Both the position numbers and the translations under genes were made by a program. Source: Curvularia sp. ZM96 (Eukaryota; Ascomycota; Dothideomycetes; Pleosporales; Pleosporaceae). Taken from it: a DNA stretch of 64,000 nucleotides. This document shows positions 41,786 to 52,625 of this stretch, one piece after another. The notes below the pieces were generated by a model, which worked only from the letters and a program-made list of their open reading frames with translations, searched no databases and was not told the origin of the DNA. Location of the stretch: assembly GCA_022457065.1 (NCBI GenBank), contig JAJGBQ010000006.1, forward strand, positions 248,001-312,000, given 5' to 3'. Positions within the stretch are counted from its first letter, which is position 1. The number at the start of each line of letters is the position of its first letter.

Positions 41786-44700
41786 TCAGCCAGCTTGGAT
41801 TCCCAGCCCTTCGATCAAAGCTGTCAGCTCGGAAACGTGGAATGGCTTGCATATCGCGTCATCTACGCCTGCAGTCTTGGCCCTCTCCACCTGTTCTCTT
41901 CTTGCATTCGCACTAACTGCGATAATGGGAACATGTCCACTCAATTCCCCTTGTGCCTCCATTTCTCGGATTCTCTGCGTGCATGTCAGCCCATCCATGA
42001 CAGGCATCTCGATGTCCATGAGGACCACGCTGAGGGGAACGGGAGGCGCAGCAGTAGGAGCGGTAGAAAACGTTGACTGTGATAGATGAGACAGGGCCTC
42101 GGCGCCGTGGTTTGCAACGTAAATGTTATGGCCTAGTTTCTTTAATTGTGCGGATAGCACTCGCTGGTTGATCAAGTTGTCTTCCACAATGAGGATGTCA
42201 TAGTGTTGGCTATGTGATTCCATCATTTGTTCTGCTTTAGGCGAGAAGAGCGCATCGCTCACCGCAGCTTCATGGTTGTCATTCATCTCTCGAATGATAT
42301 CCGCTTTGGAGCGTGTCGTTGCTTCATTTTCGAGGTTGGTGGCGCCATCTGTGGCCGGGCATGTACTTGGAGGCGGTAGAGCGCGCCGTGATTTGATGTA
42401 AAAGGAGAATGTGGATCCAACATTCTGGTCAGAGCATACGCCAATGCTACCGCCTTGCAACTCGGATAGTTCGCGGGAGATGAATAATCCAAGGCCGGAG
42501 CCGCCATACTGGAGACATAGTCAGTGTGCTGATACGAGGTGTGAAAAAGATGTATCGGGGAAATACCTGAACGTGCGTCTTGGGTGTGGCCTGTGAGAAC
42601 CGAAGAAAAAGCTTGGCTTTGTGTTCAGGCGATAGCCCACATCCAGTGTCCTTGACCGTGAAGCTAAGATAAAACACTTCGCCGGTATGATCGTGTTCAG
42701 GCTCGACGAGGAAGTCTCTTCGCGATGTCTCTTGCGGCACGTATTCAATACTGGGCATCTTCTCGGCCTCGCGAGATGCGCCCATGATGACCTCGACCTT
42801 GCGTATCTCCTGGCCTTGTGTAAACTTGATGGCGTTGGTTAGTAAATTAATGAGGATCTGTAAGACGCGGCTCGGATCCAAAATTGCCCAATCAATGTCC
42901 AGTTCCGTGATCGAAGGGTCACATCGCACTTCCAGATCAACTCCGACTTTATTAGCTTCGTCTTTAAACATCTTGTATGCATCTTGTAGAACTGTCAAAG
43001 GCCGTACAACGACGGGGCTAATGACCAAAAGCTTCGAGTCGAGCTTCGAAAGAGTAAGAATATCGTCAACGATCCGTTTCTGATGCGTGGCGCATGCCTG
43101 GATGGTGTCGATAGCATCCAGACTGTTATCGATGAGGTCTTGCAGCTGGGCCTCTTGGTCGGGTTGCAAAGTAATGGTTCCGTCTCGCAAAAGAGTCTTC
43201 ATTTCACTCAAAGACCCTGTGATTGAATCGGCGCACTGTACCATTGCACTTAGTGGGTTGCGCATCTGCACCGCTGGTAGTCAGTCTCTGATTTGCACCA
43301 AGCCCGCAAAAGCCACTCACCTCATGGCTGGTCATATCAATGAAGTTTTCTTGTTGCCTCTTGGACTCCAGCGCTTCTTCTACCCTCGTCTTCTGGACTG
43401 CCTCGGCCCACTTGAGCTGGGAGATGTCTGTCATTGTCCCCATGATGGTGCCGTCCGTATACGCAGTGGCGGTTACCAGGATCCAGGTCGACGTAACAAC
43501 TCCGTCTGGCCCTTTCCATTTCTTCTTGAGATGTGTCGAAAACGTGTGCGACCCTTGCTTGTATCTTGTCATGTTCACGTCTCGATAGCAAGCCTCTATC
43601 AAGTCTTCGTCGACAATATTTCTCCAATCTACCTGATCCATCGTAACCTTGGGATGACCGGTAATATGGAACCACTGGTCGTTACAATACCTCATGGAAA
43701 GATCCTCGTTTAGGTGGTATAGCCCTACAGGTGCCAGCTCAGTGAAGCTGGCTAAGCGCCGCTCTGCCTCTGATCGCATTATTGCCGCTTTCGTGGCTTC
43801 TTTCTGCGCGGAAATGTCCGTGTTGCAACCAAAGATGCCTGTAACGAGTCCGTCGGCACCCTTGATAGGCACACAGGCCGACAGCGTCCAGAGGCAGTCG
43901 TCGTCGACATGTTTCTCCCCTTGTTCTTGACTCGATTGCTTCTTCCAGCGAACTTCGAATGTAGCCGGCTCTCCAGCAACCAAAGTCTCCCACTTATCTT
44001 CTACCATGGCAATGTCATCTTCATGGATATACTCTTTGAACGCAAAAGGTGGGCCGTGGACAAAGTCTCTACTGTATCCAGTCTGAGTCAAGTATGTCTC
44101 CTAATCTCATATTAGCCAATGATGATATGCAGAGATCAGAAGCACTCACATTGGCATGTACCAGCATCCCATGGACGTCAATCTCAAAGTAGCCTAGTCC
44201 AACCTGGTCTGCAATTTCGTGAAAGCTGCGAAGTTTTTCCACAGCATTGCTCGCTTCCTGCGCAAGATTTGCAACTTCAGCATTCAGAACCTCGCGATCT
44301 CGGGCGGCTTGTTCTTCCTGTCGTTTGCGGTTTTTTGCCTCCTCTTCATGGAGGGCTACCAACGCAGCAGAAGCTCCTAGAAGATTGGACAAGACGTTGA
44401 TCCAGTCCCTGTATTCATCATCGTAAGGTCGACGAGTGTTTAGTCCAACGAGGAAGAAGCCCACCACATTCTCCTCATAAGTCCGGATTGGAAGAACAAG
44501 GAAGGCCTTAAGTGGGTCACCGAAGCCACGATTCTCTAGGTCCGTGTACAGCGAAGATGGTAATATACGATCTTGCTCCTTGTAGAGCACTGCAGGACCA
44601 TCCTTTGCGCTGTTGGAAAAAGCGCGGGCCAATCCGGTGTCTTCGCCTAGATGCAGATGCTGAGGTATATCGGGATGGTCCGCTCCGTACCCGATGGTCC

Positions 44701-45868
44701 ATTCAAGAATGCATCGGTCCTGTAGTCCCTGTTGTGCATCTAGGTGTTCCGAAGATTCAGGCTCTCGATGTGAGTATAGAATGGCGGCTGGAAAGTCGTA
44801 CTCATATGGTTTGATAGCCTGGCCTACCTGGGTCCAAAACTGCTTGGTTGTCCTAGCTTTACTGGCCAATTGGCCGACTCTCAACAAAGCATTCACTCGA
44901 CGCTCGAGCAACCTGAATAGAACACGGTCAGGGATAATCAAGTGAGAAAGAGATGATACACGCCTACCTCTGTTTCGTGACCTCAGTGACGATAGAATAC
45001 ATGCCAGTAATATTGCCAACACCGACAAGAGGCACGAGACTCCACTTGAAGAAGGACTCTTCAACAAACCCATATCTTTCTACCATGAAGTGATGCTCCT
45101 CTTCGGGGACGTCAGTAAAGCGTGTGTGCTCTGAGCGAGCCATGGTAGCCGAAATAGGATCTGCAAGCTCTGGCCTAGAATGTGTTAGAGAGGAGTTTTG
45201 TACAAGTATTGGTGGCCCACGCACCATGCATCGAAAATACTTTGACCCAGGATGGCTGGGTGTCTTGAGCCGCTGACAGCACCATAGGCGAGATTGTACA
45301 GAATGGTTCGGTCTGGTCCAAGGAACAGAGCAGTTGGTCGGGTTTCCAACATCAAGGTGGTTACGAGCACATTGAGCTCATATCCCCAGTTACTCATAGG
45401 GCCCAGCGACGTCTTTGACCAATCGAATTTCCGAATGCGTTCGACATGCTCGCGCAACTCTGCAGACTGAATCTTAACGGTGAAGATGGTGTCTGGCTGG
45501 GTGTCCTGCAAAGGGGAGGCTATGCGAGATAGTTTGACGGGCTCCGCTAAGTGGTTGGATTGCTGGAGCGGAGCAGGTGGCTGCTGGACAATGGTAACGA
45601 CAAGGAAGCGACTGCAAGGTGCAAATTTGGCCCAGCGATATCTTCCATGGTGAAATTCTGTTTGAAAGCGCGACTCAACCCGGCTGACCGGATCCCACCA
45701 GTCTCTTAAGGCGTTGTGTGAGTCGAGCGATAAGGCTATGTGTGGAATAGCAAGCAGAGCCGTATTGACATGATAGATGGTAGTAGAAAGGGCCTCGCAG
45801 TCGACAATGAAGGTTGGCCGTGGATCGCTATCGTACAGCTGTCGGATATCCACATTCACATCTCCCAT
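41786..45868 (-). CDS. Hybrid sensor histidine kinase
   Basis: 1271-residue fungal hybrid kinase of a phosphorelay. Exons 45868-45225, 45174-44968, 44912-44150, 44100-43321, 43265-42567 and 42508-41786, phases consistent. No membrane helix seen, so probably cytosolic. Order: N-terminal region with a PAS-like segment (about 150-280), a GAF-like domain (about 290-460), a short coiled coil, two PAS domains (GLGYFEIDVHGMLVHAN and ELAPVGLYHLNEDLSMRYCN), the phospho-acceptor DMTSHEMRNPLSAM (His about 796), the ATPase with LINLLTNAIKF, VKDTGCGL and GGSGLGLFISREL, and a receiver domain with ILIVEDNLINQ and the phospho-Asp in VLMDIEMPVMDG. Intron 4 splits the H-box between SHE and MRNP. Stimulus unknown; the fungal HHK group was not assigned. 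Confidence 0.93.
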
Positions 45869-46543
45869 GGCGGATCTGTGTGGGTAGGGCCGTGGTCGCA
45901 CCGCGGGCGGGCAGGGTGGCCCGAGATACGCGCAGACGGCGCCAGATGTACGCCAGGGGTGTTGGTCGCGAAGTTTGTAGTGCACCCATGCGCAGTCTGA
46001 GAGGGCTTCGCATTTGTGGAATCCAGCTGTGAGATGCGGGTGCAGAGGCAGTAGTAGCGGCGGTCAGTAGAAAACGAACGTATGCCGTCGGTCATGATGG
46101 TGATTTGCTTTGCCAAATCGCTTAACGCCCCCCGGGAAATCCTGCCGAGGGGCTAATGCGCAGGGAGGGGACTCAAGATATGGCCGGCTGCTGGTTGCGC
46201 CAATGTCGCCATCCATGCACATGGCATTTGCCATCGACTTGTAAATCTCGATCCTGCACGCGCACGTGCCATACATGCTAAGTCTCTTACGGATAGCGTT
46301 CTTTTACACGTGACAGCTGTCTTGCGTATGTAGAGTAAGGATAGTATTAATGGCATGGGGGTTAGGTCTTCCTAAGTCTTGTTGATGCCGTAATGTCACT
46401 AGCCGTTCAGAACCATGTATGTATGTGAACGGCAATAGCCCAGCCTTCCCTAGTGCGCTGAGAAAATTGGACCAGTGCAAAGTACGGCCCGTAGTACGTA
46501 CGTAGTATGTACATGCGCCTCCCACATCTCCACGGAACTCATC
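45869..46543. other. Intergenic
   Basis: 675 bases upstream of the histidine kinase and downstream of RPC4; nothing recognised. Confidence 0.5.
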
Positions 46544-48586
46544 TTAACCCAGCATCTCGGCCCAGTTTGGAACCACGACAAATTTTCCCTTGACCCTGCC
46601 AAGACTTACGGCATCTCCAGCGTCTTCGGGCGCTGCCCGCTGATTCTCTGGCCGGATCTCAACACTAGCAACTTCTTGCAGAAAGTTTACTTTGTTTCCT
46701 GGTGTCAGCTCGTAGCTTGTACCGCCCCAGTCCAGTGTTGTGCGGCCTGACTCGTGCACACGCAGTTTGCCAACCAGTCCACTGCCAAAGCGAACGCCTC
46801 CCTTGCTCCTAGCGGCAGGATCCGAAAACCCTCCCTCTTCAAGCTTGATTTTCCCATCGGGCTTGCTTGAGGCCTGCGCTGGCGGTGGCGGGGGCTGCAC
46901 ATCTGACGGCTCCTTTTTGACAGGCGACTCCACTTCTGGCATCAAGGGCGGTATCTGGAAAAGATAGACGTTGTTGTCTCGCACTGTTGGCTTCTTCTCC
47001 GCACTGCCTGCATCGGCCATGGGGGTGTCGCCTGAACCATCGGGTTGTGGCACCTCTTCAGGACCTAGCTCAGCTCGAATGTGACGTAGATTCGATTGAA
47101 AACGTGTCCATTCTGCACGGTCTTCGTCAGTCTGGAGGATGGGCTCGACGAGACTCTTCTTTTTGATTTTTGACTTTCGTTCGGCGTCCGGTGACTGTGG
47201 TTCTTGTTTCTCTGCCGGCTGAGCTGGTTCGTCAGCCAAGCCAACGCGTTCAGCATCAGCCATGTTCTCGTCATCGCTAGTAGGCTCAGTCTTGACAGCA
47301 ACGTCTGAATCTTCAGAGTCATGCCAAACGCCCTTGAACTGCTTTCGAGACCCGGTAATCTCGACATCCTTTGACTTTGCCTTTGATTTTCGGGTAGTTT
47401 GGTCCGAGGCAGCGGCGGCCAGAGACTGTCCGCTCGATTCTGCTTGTTCGAGTATTTTGGCCGATGTCTCTGAGCTGGCTTCTGTGTTTATACCAAAAGT
47501 TCGCTCTTGGTGTTCTCTCCGTCCTATTCGAACAGGCAGTGCTGTCCTTGAAAAACGCTGTGTCGGCGCATTTGTGCCCTTGCTTTCATCTTCGTCAGAG
47601 GAAATCTCAATCGTGTCAATGTCTTTACGCGGCAGATTGACATCGTCTTCGTCGTCTGAGGAGACGGTTCCGCCATCCTCTCTCTTGATAGACGGACCAC
47701 CCCCACCCCCGCCCCGGGACCAGCCTGAGCCTCCGTGACTGCCATCCTCGTTCTTGATGCGTTCTGCTCGGGAGCCTGATCCGGCGCCGAACCCGGAGAG
47801 GCCTCGGTTGGAGCTGTTCTTTCTGTCTAGAAGCCGCTGTTAGCAGAGTCGACCGCATTGGGGTTCCTCTTGACATGCCTTCTTTGGAGCTTCCAAGTGA
47901 GAATGGCCCGCTGGCTACTCCACTGTAACCGCCTCGTGCATTCTTCTGCTTGTTGGCCTCGCGCCTAGCCGCTCTCAGTGCGTCGGCCTCTCTCTTCTTG
48001 TCCGCAGCAACCTGCTCTTTTGTTCTTTCGCGATCGCGCGCTGCTTGTTCCTTTGCGATGGCATCTCTCTCTTCTTTGCTTCGTCTGCCTGTGAAGGCAG
48101 GCGTCTTGACGCCTCTCTTGCCACGGGCTGTGCCGCCGCGGCCACGAACAGACGGTGAAGCGGATCGCGAAGAAGGAGGCACTGAGCCCTGCAGACTACC
48201 CAGTCTCTGAACGGGAGCGCGGGCAGACGGTTCTGCGCCAGTTTGGGGCGATTCGGCAGCGCTATCGTGAAAGTCGTCAGCACTCCAGATGTGCGAATGG
48301 GGTTGAAGGAATGATTGACATACGATGCAGTCGCTGATGATGAGGCTTTTGACTCGGCTGCGATTGACACGCCATCTCCAGCAACGACAGGCTTTGAGTC
48401 GGTCTCCTCTTGCTTGGGAACTACAGGCTCAGCGGCATCTCCTGTAGCAGCTGCGGGAGCCGAGCTCTGCGGGGTCGCATCTTCTATGGACGCGCTTGTG
48501 CCGGCCGTGTCTCTCGCAGAAGTTGATCCTGCCCTTGCGCCGCCTCGAGCACGTGTGCTCGCACCTCCTCTTGGTTTTGGCGGCAT
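46544..48586 (-). CDS. RPC53: RNA polymerase III subunit RPC4 (Rpc53)
   Basis: TFIIF-like subunit of RNA polymerase III involved in termination and re-initiation; nuclear. 642 residues from exons 48586-48324, 48261-47879 and 47826-46544. The N-terminus is Arg/Gly/Ala-rich (MPPKPRGGASTRARG), then a charged helix (KEERDAIAKEQAARDRERTK), a Gly/Ser region and acidic stretches (SSDDEDDVNLPRKDIDTIE). The conserved C-terminal RPC4 domain includes NVYLFQIPPLMPEV, VGKLRVHESGRTTLDWGG, YELTPGNKVNFLQEVASVE and KGKFVVVPNWAEML. Intron 2 is read as GC-AG (GCATGT...TAG, 52 bases); an 82-base GT-AG alternative (donor after RGGYSG) also keeps frame but deletes ASGPFS. The longer than usual middle region is low complexity. 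Confidence 0.9.
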
Positions 48587-49196
48587 TGCTGTGGTGGCTG
48601 GATTGAGTGGAGATGGTTGGGCGTGACTCGGGAGAATCAAATATTTTGGCTATCGATAAGCCGACGCCGATCAAACGTCAGCCTCAGCAACGCGACGTCA
48701 CATGCCGTGGTGAGGGGCGCATGTGATTGAGCTTAGCTAATAACTGTAGTATTTCCCAAGATGTCTTTCCTATTCTCCCCAGACCACAATGGTGCTGTCG
48801 CATTCAAATACATCACACATCACAGTCGCTAGCGGTTAGCACGTGGGCCAAGGTCGAGAAATCAAAAGAAAAAGCGAACACCGTCTGTTTCATTTCCACG
48901 ATGCCCAAAAACCTCCTTCAACTCTATCAATTACAAAACTTCTTTTCTCATCTGGTGTGCAGGTAAGAGTAGTGGTAACATGTGTGCAAGCCAATGTGTA
49001 TGAAAGCCCACTCCGCCAATGCTCGCTAGAGATACTGGGAATACATGTGCTCCGTGAACGCCAACCCCGGGTGCCCAGAAGCAGTCTTCAACATGAACGC
49101 ATTATCAGGAAAATCGAATACGGCGGGTGATAGCAAGAGCGCAAAAAGCAGTCGACAACCGATAAACAGGGTATAAAATGCCGTGTGACCATTCTT
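48587..49196. other. Intergenic
   Basis: 610 bases between RPC4 and the VAC8 stop; nothing recognised. Confidence 0.5.
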
Positions 49197-51202
49197 CTAT
49201 CCTTCGACGAACGTCTTGGGGCTCTTGCCCAGCAGTTCAAGACATCTGCGTGCGAGGGTGACGACCTCGCCCTCGCCATCCTCGTTGTCTTCGTCGTCGG
49301 ACTCGATGTTGCGTTCGGCAATCTCCGTGACCATGTCGATGATCTCGTTGGACTTGCTGATGCGCTCCATCAACCTTGCGTCTTCGGACTCGAGCAGCTG
49401 TAGCAGTGTCCAGATGGCGATATGCTGGAAGGTTGGGTCGCCACTAGCGAGGAAGCGGCGGAGGTAGCCGTGAATTCCGCCGGCAGGTTCTGTCCAGTTT
49501 TGGATGAAGATGGAATAGTCGCCCACTGCTGCTGTTAGCGATTGACGGTGTGGAGACGTACAGGCAGGCTTACCCTTTGACGACAAATTGCCCAATGCAG
49601 CGGCACTGTTGCCCTGCACTTCGATGCTCTCTGATTCTGTGAGGGGGATGAGAACGTCAAAGACGCCCAAGTTGAGCAGGTGAGGTTTTAGCTCTTCGCT
49701 CAGTGCGAGCACAGCAATGGCCGCAGTCATTTCCGACTGCACCGGTAGTCGCACATTGAGCACCAGCGACTTGCACTTTTGCACGGCGCCAGCCTCGAGA
49801 ACCAATTGTTTGTTCTTGTCCGAGCTGGCAGCCAGGTTGCGGAGCGTGGATATGGCGTGACACTGGATCTCGTCGTTGTCGGTCGAGCCGAGCAGGTCGA
49901 CGAGGGGCTTGAGGAAGCCGGCTTCGATGATGGGCGACTCGTTGGCGGGGTGGATGGATATGTTTCGTATGCATGCAACGGCAGATAGAATAAGCGGTAG
50001 GTAGGAGGACTGCAGGAGACGGAGGAGAGAGGGCAGACCACGAGCGCGCACAATCTCGAGTTGGTAACGCTCATCCGAGGCAAGGTTACGGAGCGCGAGG
50101 GCGGCCTGGCACTGGACCTTGGGCGACGACGACTCCATGAGGTGGACCAGGGAGCCGACTAACCTGCCCTCGGTCTGTGCCAGCTTGGCGCGGTTACTCG
50201 AGTCGACGGCAATGTTGCTGAGGGCGGTCGTGCAGTAGTATTGCACATCAACGTCGGACGACGACAGCAGCTGGACAAGCACAGGGATGGCACCGGCATT
50301 GACAAGTTGTTGGCGGTTATCATCTGTTATCGTGTGAGCATGGGCCACGGTCCAATCCTTCCCCAAGCACGCCTACCTGAGTGTGTCATGTTGAGCAGGG
50401 CGCCGGTGGCATTCCTCTGCACGCGCATGTCCTTTGACTTTGCGAGGCGGGTGAGGGGCTGCAGAGCACCGGATCGAGCAATCTTGGCCTTGTTGTCCTC
50501 GTGGGTAGCCAGGTTGGTGATGCATCCGACGGCGTTGCACTGCACCTCGACGTTGGGCGAGTTCATCTGCTTGATCAGGGGCGCCAGGCCGCCGAGCGCG
50601 ACAATGGCTACCTTGTTCTCGGCTGTTTGGGTCAGTAGGAAGCTCGCGAGCGCTGCGGCGTAGACGTACTGTTGACGGCGAGGTTGCCCAGGGCGGCACT
50701 GGCGGCACGCTGCACCTCAATGTCGGGGTTCTGGAGCAGGAACAGGATGGGCTCGAGCGTGTCGCGGTCGACCTCTCTGACATCTGCGCCGAAGCTGGTT
50801 AGAAGGATTCATGGTGGTGGTGGGCCAGGTACCTCTCTCTGTTATCTCGGCAAAGGTCAAGCTTGCCGACCGCTGCAAATCAATGTTGTCCGAGTAGACG
50901 AGGGTGCTAAGCGCGCGGAGGGGTTCGCCCGAGAAGAAGTCGGTTTCGGCTCGCTGCAGGCAGGTCAGTAGGGGGCGGCGTGGTGGTGGAGTGTGGGATG
51001 GGCTGGCCGCACGTTTTCGAGGAAGCCGAGCAGGTCGGCAACAGCCTCCCTCTCGCTGTCTGCCAGGACGGGATCATATATGCTGTCCCTCGAGCGGGCT
51101 GTGGACGAGGGGCGTTAGTGAGGAGCTCAAGCAGGCGGGCGCAGGCGCAGAGTACTGACCGCCGCAGCAGAAGAAGCGGTAGCAGAGGTCGGAGAGGCCC
51201 AT
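49197..51202 (-). CDS. VAC8: Vacuolar armadillo-repeat protein Vac8
   Basis: Vacuole-membrane scaffold for vacuole inheritance, fusion, Cvt/autophagy and nucleus-vacuole contacts. 562 residues from seven exons: 51202-51160, 51098-51013, 50953-50833, 50783-50670, 50622-50377, 50323-49574 and 49525-49197. The start MGLSDLCYRFFCCGG carries the N-myristoylation Gly2 and nearby cysteines for palmitoylation. Armadillo repeats fill the rest, e.g. EPILFLLQNPDIEVQRAASA, PLIKQMNSPNVEVQCNAVGC, VLVQLLSSSDVDVQYYCTTA and PLVDLLGSTDNDEIQCHAIS. Length and sequence match Vac8 closely. Many short 5' exons are typical of fungal orthologues. Confidence 0.96.
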
Positions 51203-52625
51203 GGCGGCAGCTGTGGCTCGCAGATGCGGCCAGGCTAGGGCGGCGTCGAGGGCGAGACGGGGGCGGGCTTGCGGCGAGGGTGAGCAGCGGGAGGAGCGTC
51301 GCGGCGAGGGCGACGGGCAGCTGGGGGTGGCAGAGGAGATGGATGGATGGGCGGGCGCTGGTGGTGGTGACCTGTCGCCGGGCGGGCGTGTCGAGGTTGA
51401 GTTGAATGAATGCGCGCACGCCCGTGCTTGGCGGGAGTTGAGCTGTGCTGGAGCTAGGCGCGGAAGCGTCGCCCGAGCGAGCATGCAGGCGTGTGCCCGC
51501 CAGTGTGGCTAGCTAGTGCCAGCAGCATCCTCGACAGCGAATCCAGCCGTTTGTTGCGGTGAGGCCAACCAGCGCAGCCTTGACGTGTTCGCCGCCCTCA
51601 CGATAAGTGTCGCCGCGCCCGAGGAGCGCGCAGACAAGAGGTGCGCCCACGCCGCCCGCCCGTCTGCTTCGTCTTCTTCTTCTTCTTCTTCATATGCGTC
51701 GAGCACTAGGCCTCCGTCCTGCGGGCCGCTACTGGGCCATGCACCCTCCTCACCCTCTTTCTCCCGAACCGCCCCACGCCGACAGCTGTGTGGGTGGGTA
51801 GCTGCGGCCACGATCCGTCTGCCAACACGACGCGCGACAACACGGCTGCCACCACGACCGCCGCCCCGCCCCGTCGCAGAGGCTCGCAGAAAAAAATTAC
51901 AAAGACGCCGCGGTACCAGTACATGTACTTATCCTGTGTGCTCCCGCCCAAGGGCAGCCGCCGGGCGGGGTAGGGCCCTGCCGCCAACCACGGCGCTCTC
52001 ACATGCCACCCAGCAACGGCAGCCAGTGGCTTTGGCCAATCAGGGCGCGCCCGTTGGGCTGACGCGCCCTCCCATAGGCGCTGGCGGGCTGCTCACGTGC
52101 CAGGTATGCCATGTCGTCTGCATCCCGCCGCCGCCCGCCGCTGACGGCCGCCTATTGCCAACACGGCGTGGGGGATGGGCCGACCGTCACGGCGAGGGCG
52201 TAAGATTTGCGCAAAAAAGAAAACCAAGGCCCTGGCACCCCCATCCTTTTGCCCAGCAGCCCCTCTCCTTTAATTGCTCGCCTGCTCCCCGTCGCCCGTC
52301 GTCTCGTCTCTCTGCACAGGCACCCGTAGTCGCGCCCAGCATTGACTCTACATTGCCACCCCCAAACCTTTCTGCCCTGCCCTGCCCTGCCCTGCCTACC
52401 AGGCGCACTGCAGCCCGGGCGCGACCGTAATCTTACCGTTCCGCTAGCAGCCTCCCACCTCATAATCCTATTGCTTGCCCGCTTCCCGGTTTCGCCCTTG
52501 GCTGCCGCGACCCTTTGCCTGAGCCCCACGATCACCACCCGCACGCACAAACACATTAATACTGCTTGCGCCGCCCGCCTCCCCCGGCGCTGACTGAGGT
52601 TTGCATTCACTGTACAACCGGTTTA
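51203..52625. promoter_or_regulatory. GC-rich divergent intergenic region (VAC8 / kinase)
   Basis: 1.42 kb between head-to-head genes. GC-rich, with a TTC run (about 51668-51692) and four CCCTG units (about 52372-52396). A 304-codon plus frame at 51516-52430 is a composition effect. Both 5' leaders and promoters lie here. Confidence 0.5.

Noticed and set aside
51516..52430. 304-codon plus-strand open frame
   Set aside because: Very GC-rich, with Arg/Pro/Ala/Ser composition and no recognisable domain; lies in the divergent promoter region of VAC8 and the kinase. Open by composition.
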